NCBI GenBank assembly: GCA_025602905.1
Contig: JAHLKI010000028.1
Coordinates: 62,001 to 126,000 of the forward strand
Source: Phlyctochytrium arcticum
Taxonomy: Eukaryota > Chytridiomycota > Chytridiomycetes > Chytridiales > Chytridiaceae
Direction of reading: 5' to 3'
Length of the DNA: 64,000 nt
The translations under genes and the position numbers were made by a program. Under the pieces are notes generated by a model, which was not told where the DNA came from, searched no databases, and was given only the letters and a program-made list of their open reading frames with translations. Below are positions 34,721-45,581 of this stretch, in pieces (within the stretch, counting starts at the first letter, position 1; every line of letters starts with the position of its first letter).

Positions 34721-36344
34721 TCAATCATCTCCTTCCTCGGCCTCACTTTCGCTCGCATCAGCACTACCGCCTGCGGCAGCATCCACCACAGTGACCTTCA
34801 CCGCCACAGCTTCAACAGCAGCTGTTTCCGGTGAATTGTCCGACTCATAATCTGCGTCTGTTGGCTTTTCGGTTTCCGCCTGTCCATTCTGTGCGTTTTC
34901 GGTCTCCGACTGTCCATTCTGCGCCGCGAACCAGGTTTTATACGTCTCCTCATCATATGTCCCTTGCTCCAGCGCTTGCGCTGCTTCTGCCTGTTGCTGG
35001 TAATATGCTTGCCAAGCTGCCTGGTGATTGGCCACATCATCTACACTGCCAGTATATTGCCACTGTGTTCCATCCCAAGTCCATCCATTTTGTGATGTCT
35101 GATCGTTCTCGTACACGGCCTCACTGGCGTCGCGAAGAGAGGCTGCCAGGTCACTTTCTGGCTCCAGGCGCTGAGCTTTTTGTGGGGGTTGTTGCACGTC
35201 GGTATTATAGTAGTCCTCGTAATCAAGCACGTTTCCCATATCACCGATTACTGGCAGCTTCTCCTGAAGGGCTTCAGCAATGTGCTCCTCAGCTTTCCTT
35301 TTCTTGAAATCCTTGACGCGAGGATTTGGGTCTTCCGTTGCCCAGCGCACGTTCAGGATCTGGAATCTGCGTCAAAATAAAGCAATGACAACACTCTGAA
35401 AAAATGGTTACCTCATTACTCTCCAGTGACTGTCCATACATTGCCTCCCGAGCAAACTCGGCGTTTGCGCGATGCACATATCGTACAAACGCAACAGACT
35501 TGTGTGGTAATATGTTGACTGCCAGTAGCAGTGTTAGCTTCGTGTGCTATACTCGTCTTAACCAAAACTTACTGTGTTCAATTTCCCCCCATTCACTGAA
35601 CTGCTTCTTCGCCACTTCCTGTGGATACGAACACAATTAGTAACGAGAATGATAGGGTATCTAGAAAATTACCGTACCTCCATCGATGATTGTGGTGTCT
35701 TCATGTTTCCGACATACAGTGTCCGATTGTCCCGCTCAAAAGATCCCACTATAGGTTTGTTGGTCAAAGTTTCCACCTCTTTCACGGTTTCCTTTCCTAC
35801 CTCCACCCATATCATCCCGATCCTCTCGAAATCGCTCACGCCCAAATATATCATGCGCTTGTGTCTCCCGGTCCGTTGGAAGTGGTATCCGATGCCAATA
35901 CTAGAATCTTTGAGTAAGATATATAGCAGAGGGACAGTACGCCTGCGAGTTCTCACCGTGCACTGATGACCCTTCATGCAACACCCTCGTGCAAAGTGTA
36001 TACAGAATGCCGATCCCGTAGTCGCCTTTGTGTATCCCATATCTCTAGATAGGCGGCACCTGGTTTCTGCCTTTTCCAGTCTAATACGCATAGCTCAGTT
36101 ATTGTCACAGCATCATGGCCTCCTCTCACGTACGCAGCTCTTCGCCGGCCTTCTCCAGTCCATCGATTGTACCAAATATTGTAGGTACCAGCCTGGTCTG
36201 CAGAGACGGTCGCTTTCACAGGCGCGAGGACCTAAGATAAAGGAGACAGAAATTGGTCAGAAACAAGCTTTACAGACAGACATTTCCAAAGCCTAGTGGC
36301 CATTGATATCCTACCTGCTTGCGGGCGGGCCTATCCATAGACAT
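34721..36344 (-). CDS. CWC2: Pre-mRNA-splicing factor Cwc2 (RBM22-like)
   Basis: Spliceosomal RNA-binding protein of the Prp19 (NTC-related) group that contacts U6 and the catalytic core. Exon 1 (MSMDRPARKQ) starts at 36344. After introns come the Torus-domain region TYNIWYNRWTGEGRRRAALE, KAETRCRLSRDMGYTKATTG and a CCCH zinc finger (FCIHFARGCCMKGHQCTYWH) that continues RIPLPTDRETQAHDIFGRER. The RRM follows: NRTLYVGNMKTPQSSM (RNP2), a middle exon with FSEWGEI-like sequence, and an RNP1-side segment YVHRANAEFAREAMYGQSLE leading to ILNVRWATEDPNPRVKDFKK. The C-terminus is Gln/Glu-rich with NGWTWDGTQWQYTGSV and ends in an acidic tail (SEAEEGDD). The zinc finger spans an intron that must be removed exactly to keep CX7CX5CX3H; it does. 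Confidence 0.92.
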
Positions 36345-36499
36345 TTTTGTGGCAGAACTGTGTTGAATGCCTTTGTGAGGTGATAGAGCTAGCTTGTCGT
36401 CGACTCGTCGACGAGCTCCTGGAGTTGTTGCTGTGGCAACACTGATGACACTCCAGAATTGACAATTTCAACTGGCCCATAAAATATGAAGGTCGATTG

Positions 36500-39400
36500 A
36501 TGACACTTCTAGAAAACCAGCTGAGAGTCGCTGCCTTGCTAGCCGGGCCACAAACTGGTAGGCGGAACTTGTATATTCGTAATACGGAGTCTAAGGAATT
36601 GTGAAGGAATTACTAGTACAAGTGCTGCAAGGGATGCGGGCCAGATATTAGAAGCTCGACTTCAAGCTGCTGCCCAGCTTGATACGCTGCATATTAAGGA
36701 TAACGATCCTCGAGTTCGATTTGTGAAAACCGCTCTAGCATGTATTCAACGGATACAATCGTGCATGCTTGCACTCCATGTTACGGACAACTTGATTGGA
36801 GCTATCGATCTTAAGCACATCAACACACTCCTGCAACTTATCATATATCTCGGAATATATCCATCGCTCGAGCAGAATGTTGGGGTTCCTCTGTCGAAAC
36901 GGACAAAGTTTCCGCTGATGAGTTTGGAAGGTTTGCTTGCCATTTTGTCTTCAAATTTGGGATCCATTGTTTATATGTGGATGGTAGAAGATGCACCTGC
37001 TCCGGCAACGAATCTGAATCTGCTGGCAGATGTCTGCATCAACTTGGCAGAAGTTGCAGTCACGCATGAGCGAGCCACAGTCATCTCCACGCTGGTGGTT
37101 AGCAAACATCTCATCGATATATATGCAGGATGCCTGCAAATTATGTATCAAGCTCCACTTGTGAACGATCTTATACCAACTGAAGAGATTGCGGCGGTGC
37201 AGGTTAATGTCAAGGCGCACTTTGATATATTGGTCAAAAAGTGTGATGTTCCATGTGGTCCCTTTGTACCTCACAACTGACTGCAAATCCAGCATTCCCT
37301 TGACGGTTTCTTTCGAAACGTTCCTATCGTTACTGCGAGCTAGCCCTCCAAACTGGTTGCGCAGCCAGTTAACTCGCGCTCTGTCCGATATCATCATGAA
37401 GCCGGGCGGTGTGCGGGCCGTCTTCGATTGCCTACTTCCCGACTCTGCTGCGACAGGTATGCCATTTATACCCCCCAAACTGCAGGAGATTTCATTGATT
37501 AACCTTCATGTGGCACATAGGAAAGCTAGAGACCGCACAACTGCAGCATATTGCGCAGTTAATCACAAGCGTGCCAAAACATGTTACCAAAAAGGTAGGA
37601 GCAAATCACCCATCCTATCGAATGTCCACTCATCTGGAGCATCGACCTAGGACTACTTCAAATGCATATGTCCGCAACTTTTGGAACAGTTTATCACAAT
37701 GCCTGAGTCTTCCCCGATCTATTTGGCTGCTACATTCTCTATCATCCATCTGGTTAATCGGCACCCAGTTATTGGCAAACGCCTTTTAATCAATCCCCTG
37801 ATTTCTCCGCTCATGGCATTTTACGAAGGGGCCGCTATTGCAAACGAAACAGAGGACCAGCTTCAGAAAGCTACTCGGTACACACAATCTTCTCGCGATA
37901 TGGAGATTTGCTTTTCTCACTCGAATCTGGTAGGAACTTGAAGAAGGACCTGGACGACCATCCAATCCTTGTGGACGAGGATTCTGTACGTGAATCCGTT
38001 GCACACGTTTGTAAATTATTTGAAGGCAATGAAACTTGCAGTGGTTTGGTACACACGCTTTCAAGTGGTAAGTCTATTGTGTGAGCTCATCCATTAAGGC
38101 AGGTAATGAATTTTCAACCAATATAGTCGTACCACCCCTGTACTATATATATGCTTTTGCAAGCAAGAGCGGCTCGGACTTGCTTAACTCAACCAGAAAG
38201 GCTCTCATCACTTACTTTCGGGCTGCGTTTGTTGAAGAAGCTGCCGATATTGTGTGGAAGACTGTTGCGCTCGTACCGAGTCAATCTCCTACAATAGTCG
38301 TTGCCGGCGAGACGGGGGGAGTGGCATTTGCTTTAGGATCCGGAGAGGATTGGTCAGTCAGTTGCGGGGCCCAAGAACACCTCGAAATGGCTCTAAAGTT
38401 TTTGAATATAGCGTCGAAGTGGACCTTCAGCAACTTTTGGAATTTTTGGACGCCATTCAGAGAGAAGAGCTAGTTGCCGCCCTTTTCATTCATCTCCTAG
38501 AAGTACGATCGCGCAGCAGTCCCGAGGAGGGAGTTGCGGAAATTCGTGAAGAAATCGACCGTGCAGAGTATGTCTGTAACCACTTATTACCAACGAAACA
38601 TTGATTTCTGATTATATTACGACAGAAAGCACCTTGCTATGCACCTGATTATGAGCATCATGGAGCGATACGGGGAGTCAGTCTTGAAACAGCCATATCA
38701 CATTCTCAACTTTACAAAAAGCATGCTCGTGGCAGAAGACGACATCGAGACTTTGACGATGGGGTTGGGATTGCTGACCGCAGTGCTTGGAAACGGTGCG
38801 AACTCTCTCTTACTCTTTGGGGCCCCTCTTTCTTTTGCTAAGATTGCGCCGTAGACGAAGTGTTCCAAAACGCCAAAACTCGGCCTATCGTGAATGAAAT
38901 CACGATTCTGGTACAGGCATTGGCGTCGCATGACGTTCCTGAGATTGCGGAGATGGCAACAGCAATTAAAAATATGATCGCGACCAAAAATATGCTATTT
39001 GAGATTATGGGTACGATCCCTGTTCTCAAGGTTCTGACACACTAACGGACTTATCGCGTTCAGATCACTCCAAGGAAGAAGACAACAGTGGACCATCGCG
39101 ACAGAGTTCAGCAGATGTTTTGCGTGAATGTCTGGCGGACCTTCAAGACGATCTGGTACCCGTTCGAGCCCATGGGATGTTTCACCTTCGCAACTTGATT
39201 CTTGAGGCGGATCCCGTGGTCGAGGAAAAGCTGGACTCCCTCACCACCGCTATACTAGATCAAACCGACCATCCGGATAGGTACGTGGGGGGCCCAACCG
39301 CGAATGCGATTATGATCTAATGTTTGATAGTTTTGTGTATCTGAATGCCGTCAAGGGACTATCTGCACTTACCGATGTCTACCCGAAGGAAACCCTTCAA

Positions 39401-40032
39401 TCCATTGTTGCCAGGTATACGGACCAGTCTTACTCACTTGATATTCGCTTGCGCGTTGGGGAAGCGCTCTTGCAAACAATACAGCGTTGCGGAGAGGTGT
39501 TTCCAAAATATGGTGAGGGTGAAGAGATAATTTTTTGCTGGTTCTGTGCTGGCCCTGACACTTACGAAAAACCAGCTCCGGCGATCTTGGATCCTATTCT
39601 CAGAGTTCTTCATGACACTACCACCGAGATCCGATCAAGTGCGCTCTCTCTTTTGGCGTGTATTGCCGAGACGGCCCCATTGTCACTTCTACCGTTTCTG
39701 TATCAAGTTCTCAGCTATCTCAAAACCGTGTTGGCGACCGGCAAAGAACCCGTAGAAACTCGAAGAGGTTCGTATAGTTCCCGACAGAATATGACCTACA
39801 CTCTAATTATTATTATCTTAATTCAGGAGCTGTCGTGGCACTCTTGTCACTCATTCGAGGATTAAACACGCAATTACTGACTTCAGAAGTGATACCTCAA
39901 AGCACGCTAAAAGAGATTACAACGCAGCTGCGAAACACGTCAGAACTTGACCCAGATGATCTCACAAAAGGTCATGCACGTCGGGCGTTGGCTGATCTGA
40001 AAGAGATCGTTGGTTTAGTACTTGGGAGTTGA
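36500..40032 (+). CDS. RTP1: RTP1/TANGO6-family HEAT-repeat protein
   Basis: Homologue of yeast Rtp1 and animal TANGO6, cytosolic alpha-solenoid proteins needed for nuclear import of RNA polymerase II. Start MTLLENQLRVAALLAGPQTG at 36500; a 49-nt intron joins it to ITSTSAARDAGQ. At least nine further short introns can be spliced in frame (for example LVKN|IPLTVSFETF; KHVTKK|DYFKCICPQLLEQF). The C-terminal part is most diagnostic: DVLRECLADLQDDLVPVRAH and GMFHLRNLILEADPVVEEKL (RTP1_C1), LDIRLRVGEALLQTIQRCGE, and PVETRRGAVVALLSLIRGLN (RTP1_C2), ending LADLKEIVGLVLGS at 40032. Some middle exon borders (38060-38640) are my best reading only. Divergent from CWC2, with 155 bp between the start codons. 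Confidence 0.85.
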
Positions 40033-40282
40033 AGATTGCCCTCTGTTGCAATATTCATCTGTCTCATATTTGTAAATACCACATGTTTTAGCCTGGGTCA
40101 AATGAAAAGACTTCAAGGGAAGAAATGGTGGAATCTCCAGTGTATTGTGTCAGTATGCATATGTGACAGTAGCTACAACAAAATGCTACATTTCTAAAAT
40201 GGTAATGTGTAAATGTACAATGAATAAGTTACAGTTTGTCTAAAAGTCCAAAATTGGCGGTCGCAATATCATGTTTCAGGTG

Positions 40283-42167
40283 TCAGTTTGCGCTGAATTT
40301 AGCCACAAAGGCCATAGGAATCCATCCAACCTCTGGTTTCAGTGCTGGTCCGACCTGCGGCTGTGGGGCCTGTTGTTGAGGTGGGCCACGGCGAAATCGG
40401 TCAACGAATCCTTTGGCCGTAGAATTCTGTGGGGGAGGTGAAGGAGATGCAGAGGGAACTAGTGTGCCGTCGCCTTTGCGTTTTCTCTGTAACTTGGTGC
40501 CATATATCCATGTCCCTTGTCGTTTGCGGACTTCGATCACGTCGCCCTGTCAAGTAATGATGTTAGCATACTCTTCCCTATAAGAAACATCGAGAGTACA
40601 GAAACTGACCTTTAGGAGCGACATCTCCTTTGAACTGCGAGCGGCAAAGTCGTGGATGGCATACACAAGATCGGCTTTGGAATGACTATGTACCACACTG
40701 ACCAAACTTTCCGATGCACCCACAACGCTGCCCATCTGGCTCTCAGCATCGCCATCGCCATCCGGTACGTACACGGCAGGATTGCGGGGAACAGCTTTAT
40801 GCGGTTGCACGGGCTCGGAAACAATTTGATTTGTCGCAAAAATATCGGGATAGAGGGAGGAGAGAGATAGCGTGAGATTGGGTGATGTTGGGGTTTCCAG
40901 CGTGCCGGAGGAGACGGTGGCGATTGGGGTAGCTGTAGGGAACATGACTCGCCGCGTGCCCTTCTCCGCCGCGCCGACCGTAGCAGCGGATTTGGACTTG
41001 ATGATGGGACGCGGTGGTTGACTTGGCGTAAAGCTAGTCTTTTCTACCGTATCACCCAAAGAAACTGAAAAGGCCGGGAGAGACAGCTTGGGAGCTCCAG
41101 AACTTTGTTGAACAGTACCGGTGCGTGATGATGGGAGGGACGGTGATCCTGGCCCTGTGGAAGTTTGCGAGGCTACAGCGCCAGCCAGCTTTGCAACCGC
41201 ACGACCAAGGCTGTTGAACCGGGCTGCGTCCTCCACTTGTTTAGAGTTCGTTTCCGTGTGAAAATTTACATTGCTGTCCAGCGACCCACGCCGAGCTGAA
41301 CTTTGCGCTTCTGCTGCGCTTGCAATTTGATTGGAAAACAACGTGTCTTTCAAAATGGCCGCCCCGGTGCCTCGTCCAGGTGTCTCGCCCGAAAAATCGT
41401 CAGCACAAGCGGCAGCACCCGCTACACACTGTCCAAAAAGTAACGCTTGGCTTTTTAGCAACTTGGCCCATTGTTGTTCCATGGCGCGAAGATTTCGAGC
41501 CTCCTCGCCCAGTATAACGTTGACATTGGCATGTTTCAATTCCTGAAGTTCACGCGTATACATTGCAAGTTCCTTTGCGGCTAGCTGGCCTTGTTCAGAT
41601 GACTTGTTTCTTCGCTTTCGAACTTCGCCCTCTGCTTTTTTGATCTTTTCTTGCAATTGTTTGCCCATATAAGCTAGGCGCTTTTCATTTGACTATACAG
41701 GCGATTTCATCAGACATGGTTTCGATGGGCTCAGCTTAGACTTGAATATACATACCACAACAATGTTTGCGTGTTCCTCAATCCCTCTTTGAAACGGATC
41801 TTCAAATTCCCGCTGAACTCGGTCCCCAAATTCCCGGATGCGTTTCGACATTGTCAAATGCAATTCGCCGCATACATTCATTCCGTCTGGAGCGGGAAAA
41901 GGTTTAGATTCAAGGATTCGGTTCAATGATAACCTCAGTAAACAAACCTTGTCGGACTCCTGAAGGGTTGCTGCGTTCTGCCATTTTCACCGCTCGACAC
42001 CGCCCAAGATCGATTATGGCTTCGGACATGTCCTGCATAGCACCAGCCAATGTCCATAGTGCCATTTTATATTTCGCGGCTGTTTTGAGGACCAGCTGTG
42101 AACGGACGACCGCATCTTTGATATCCTGTCGGGAAATGGCGCCATTCTCGTGCAAGCGCTCCAACAT
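40283..42167 (-). CDS. BAR/I-BAR-like plus SH3 domain protein
   Basis: Probable membrane-curving actin/endocytosis adaptor. Start MLERLHENGAISRQDIKDAV at 42167. A helical bundle follows (LVLKTAAKYKMALWTLAGAM, QDMSEAIIDLGRCRAVKMAE), joined over an intron to DGMNVCGELHLTMSKRIREF and GDRVQREFEDPFQRGIEEHA, then over another to SNEKRLAYMGKQLQEKIKKA and the long coiled coil ending EARNLRAMEQQWAKLLKSQ. This reads as a BAR-superfamily domain, IMD/I-BAR-like in helix spacing. A Ser/Pro-rich middle leads to an SH3 domain (ADLVYAIHDFAARSSKEMSL, LLKGDVIEVRKRQGTWIYG, VGWIPMAFVAKF) that is interrupted by a Pro/Gln-rich insert (SPSPPPQNS...PPQQQAPQPQ) before its last strand. The SH3 ALYDY motif is varied to AIHDF. 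Exact BAR subtype uncertain. Confidence 0.78.
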
Positions 42168-42797
42168 GATGCTGCCTTATCTCTGTGAAAGTCCCCCTCC
42201 GCACTCTATGTTCCGCCGTCTAAGTATTCGAGCGAGTTTCTTGTTCCAATTTGAATTTAGGCTGGCGGTCTACAAATTGCTCGTTGGTGGCAAAAATGAT
42301 GGCATACAAAGCCGGAGTTCAAGTCCTTCGTAGTTTTTGAGTGCCCGATGCTCCTTTGTATATGATACTTTCGTTGCGGTGCCTGGGCCAGACCTGCTGA
42401 ACCTGGAAATGTCTTGTCTTTTGCGAAATTCGTAGCTGTTTCCTGTGTTCCGCGCCGCCGTTCCAAATTCCCAAATGAAAGCCATTTGTCCCGATATGGA
42501 GTCAGAGTCGAATGTGAAATTTGATCCAGTTCCAGGGTGGCCGCAATGGCGGATGACAGCTGTCAGATGCTGCCAGTTAGGCATTATATTCAGAAACTTT
42601 TAAAAATGTATTACAGTTAAGAATCAGGTTTAATAGTTTAGATTCGTTAGGTCGATAGTATGGGCCGTCTATTCCTCTCTCGTGATATTTCCAGTAAAAT
42701 GCTGACGAGGCCGCAAACGATATAAAATGTACAAACCCATATGCTTTTCCAGGTTGGTGAATGAAGTGAACAAAACCATTTTTCGAATCCAGTCCTT
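42168..42797. other. Intergenic, nothing supported
   Basis: Promoter side of the BAR/SH3 gene and 3' flank of the next minus-strand gene. Minus-strand frames at 42584-42270 and 42924-42577 are open but overlap other frames and show no domain. Confidence 0.4.
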
Positions 42798-43621
42798 TCA
42801 GAAAGTCGTGCATGTCCGTTTGTCGTCTAGTTCGTGCAATAACCAACCCAAACAATCCGGCGCTCGGGCGACTGGTTTTCGAGACAGCGTCAAATATCGT
42901 CGTTCCCTTGAACGTTGGGTACATGTCGTCAAGATTGATGGAAATTGCAGTAAGAAGCTCATCAGCTGATCGGAGGTAGGTTTGCCGCCGGACTCAAGGA
43001 GGGCAAGTTGCAAGACAGGATCGTTACAACTGGCCAGGGCAGCCATTAAATTGTCGTAAAATTCCTTGCGATTGTCGATTAGGCACATGATTGTGGTAGG
43101 CACGTGCTCGGAATCAGGCTCTTCCGGAATCAACTCCTAGGACAATATGTGTTCACAAGCTTTGAGAAGAATCTTCCTATCGGATCGGTGTGGCATGATT
43201 GAGTTTTGACAGCACTACTGTATTGATGAAACATTCGAACAGAACCAAATGACGACGTAAAGTTACACAAGATGATTATAGCGAACGAGTTGAATGGATT
43301 GGCGACGGAAAAGAGCATCAAGAGGGAAGGAAGAGGCCAGCAAGATGAGAAAAATGAAACGTGAAAAGAGAACGACCGCCCACCTACCAAAGTAATTATT
43401 GCCGCCTTCACTGACAGCCCTGTATCAAAGATACACAGAGTTATGCCCCATGAACGAATCTGGGACATTTCACAATCGTAAAGCATTTTTTGAGGGAATG
43501 GTGTACGTATGTGAGAGGGGTTTTGACGGAAAAAGGCTCTTAAAAATAGGAAGGTGATGAGTTTCTTTGACAGAGTGAACTCAGGTCTGGCAGTGAACAT
43601 ACCATAGGCCAGTTCCTCCAT
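42798..43621 (-). CDS. Small conserved-looking protein of unknown function
   Basis: Family not recognised. Exon 1 (MEELAYG, start 43621) ends at a strong donor (G|GTATGT). An acceptor near 43412 (GATACAG) continues LSVKAAIITL, and a second intron (GTAGGT...TCCTAG) leads to ELIPEEPDSEHVPTTIMCLI and DNRKEFYDNLMAALASCNDP, then VLQLALLESGGKPTSDQLMS and FLLQFPSILTT, running to a stop at 42798. Helical, acidic, no membrane segment, about 130 residues. The spliced part up to SILTT looks like real coding sequence. The last 35 residues (Arg-rich) may be out of frame if a further intron exists. Confidence 0.45.
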
Positions 43622-43879
43622 CGTTTTGTATTGGTTCCTACCCAGTTGGTTATCGACGTCTCAGCCACAGGCTACCAATGTTCCCACGCCGGAAGGGTGT
43701 TTAGCGACTCCCTTCAATTGAAGTCGGAAATTCGAAGGGTGGGCACGAGCTCAAGAGACGGCCAAGTCGTCGTCGGTGTTCAATGATAGGAGGATGGTGC
43801 CAGGCCCTGGAAGTGCGGTCTTGGGTTGGGTGCAGTGAAGGAGGCGGAGGAAGGGGGGAGGGGTGTCATCGTGGGACCT

Positions 43880-44031
43880 TCAGGGAGCCCTAAAAATATC
43901 AAAAGTCAGTAAACAGTCTGGGAGAGAAAAGACGCGTTCTTAGATACTCACATTTGTTCAGAGTTGGGGACGGCGGAGAAGGCGGTGGGGAACCTCTCCC
44001 AGAGCGCAGACTCGAGGGCCTGATATGGCAT
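43880..44031 (-). CDS. Possible 29-residue two-exon mini-protein
   Basis: Not recognised. From an ATG at 44031 the minus strand reads MPYQALESALWERFPTAFSA and VPNSEQ, then a clean 62-nt intron (43951-43890, AT|GTGAGT...TTTTTAG|G) leads to MAP and a stop at 43880. The two exons sum to exactly 90 nt. A TATAAAAG box lies 64 bp upstream of the ATG and the 5' UTR is CT-rich, as in strongly expressed fungal genes. It could be a genuine micro-protein or an upstream ORF on the transcript of the 43621 gene. The case rests only on splice signals and the TATA box. Confidence 0.35.
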
Positions 44032-44094
44032 GGAAGAGTTCTGGAGAGGTGAAAATTGGTTAAAGAGATGGAGGGGAAAGCGCGGCAGACGCGG

Positions 44095-44102
44095 CTTTTA
44101 TA
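44095..44102 (-). promoter_or_regulatory. TATA box
   Basis: TATAAAAG on the minus strand, 64 bp upstream of the mini-protein ATG and followed by a pyrimidine-rich leader. Confidence 0.5.
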
Positions 44103-44256
44103 GCATGGGGCCAATCAGCAGCGAGGAATCTGTCGGTTACCCACCTTGACCGTTTCCCCCACACATGCTTTGTTGTATCACATCATGTATCAGATCGCAA
44201 TGATGCGGGACAATGATGCGGGAATCATTTGTGAACGGCTAACGCTGTACTCGAGT

Positions 44257-44651
44257 AATGTGTGCTCAACTATCTGGGCGTTGGCACACCTGTCAGTGGC
44301 AGACGCGAATCGGCCAAATTTCGCCCCCAATTTCGCAACTATCGTGCAAGTTTCGCACTACGATGGAAATGCTGGTAATATCGGGATGTTGTCGTTCAAC
44401 CCAGAAATCTCCAATTGGAGACAAAAGTTTTGGACGGGCAGATGAAGCAATGTAGCTCAAAGTTGAAAGTCGCAAACATCATCGGCGGAGATCCAAGTCT
44501 GACAAGCCACATTACGGCAGTAACTTGGTGTCAACTCGGGCCACGATGGATGTGGGAATCATGTGTGAACGGGCGGACGGGCTGTGTGAACGGCTAAAGG
44601 TGTGAATGTGTGCTCAACTATCTGGGCGTTGGCACACCTGTCAATGGCAGA
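44257..44651 (+). repeat. Pair of direct repeats upstream of the Fanzor gene
   Basis: A 47-bp word containing CTCAACTATCTGGGCGTTGG occurs at 44257-44303 and again at 44605-44651, 348 bp apart, with one mismatch. A looser copy pair (GGGAATCAT-T/G-TGTGAACGG) lies just upstream of each. A shorter GGACGCGACAC repeat (44670-44701) follows the second copy. No ORF explains them. They look like internal repeats of a mobile or formerly mobile segment. Confidence 0.6.
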
Positions 44652-44699
44652 TGTGACACAGGGTCCTTTGGACGCGACACTGGGCCCTCTGGACGCGAC

Positions 44700-45460
44700 A
44701 CCGTCACAAAATGGGGTTTTTGGTTTTGACAGCCGACTATGATGGGATGTATTAGTAAACACACGGGATGGATGAGAGAGGTCCGGTGCTTTCACATAGA
44801 CATTTTTATTAATGAGTGTCCAAACTCCATCAGAATCAAGTGCCCAAACTCCATCATAATCATAGTCAACCACCACCACCCCTTTTGCCAGTGCAAACCC
44901 AAACCTAAACGCACAAAACGAAACGCCCTGTGGAATGTCCCCACGCGTGTGTGGCAAATGAGCAGCTGTCGGTGTGTGCGTGGAGAGAGTCAAGACGCGT
45001 GTTGCTCTTGGAGCCCGCTGAGCTGACTGACGGCTGTGTGTGGTTCATTTGATTGCAGAGTGACATATTCCCTTCCCTCTGCTTCCTTCGTTCTTCTGCT
45101 CAGGCACTCACTCACTCGAACACGTAGGTTGAGAACATGTTTCCCAGATTGGCCGATATATTACCAACTTTTTTTTGTCTAGTTTGTATCCCCTCTCCCA
45201 CATCGAAAACGTACCCTCATTCGTGTCCTTTGATCACTTGCTATGTGACATCTTGTGATCTGTCAGTACAACAGTAGTGGCCCCGAGTCCTGAGTCCTGG
45301 TTGGAGCGGGTTAGCTAGCCTAGTTATTCTGCCGAGATCGCGTCGGAGCACAAAGGTCGTGGGAACTTCCACAGCACTGTTCAGCCACCGCGACTCCCCG
45401 CACGCTTGCGGAGTTCTATTATTTAAGTAGTTTAGCCTGGTCTCCTATTGTAATACATCT
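44700..45460. other. Gene-poor 5' flank of the Fanzor locus
   Basis: No supported gene. It contains a near-duplicate pair (CCAAACTCCATCAGAATCA / CCAAACTCCATCATAATCA at about 44819 and 44845). A palindromic word, TTAGCTAGCCTAGTT, lies near 45310; a similar TTAGCTAGC...CTAGTT word lies in the Fanzor 3' flank. The left end of the Fanzor element, if it has one, probably lies here, but no clear terminal repeat or target-site duplication is visible to me. Confidence 0.35.
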
Positions 45461-45470
45461 TATAAAAAGG
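45461..45470 (+). promoter_or_regulatory. TATA box of the Fanzor gene
   Basis: TATAAAAAGG, 112 bp upstream of the Fanzor ATG at 45582. The spacing suits a start site near 45490. Confidence 0.5.
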
Positions 45471-45581
45471 TAGCCTGGGTCCTCCCCGAGGAAGAGAACC
45501 CAGACCCTGACCGCCTATAATATATCTTGTGCGTCACCCATATTCATCGACCCCAGAAAGTCTGTCCTGTCATATGTTACC

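Noticed and set aside
44559..44993. Minus-strand frame with DYDYDGVWALDSDGVWTLI
   Set aside because: The apparent amino-acid repeat comes from the duplicated CCAAACTCCATCA words in non-coding DNA; no domain or start context.
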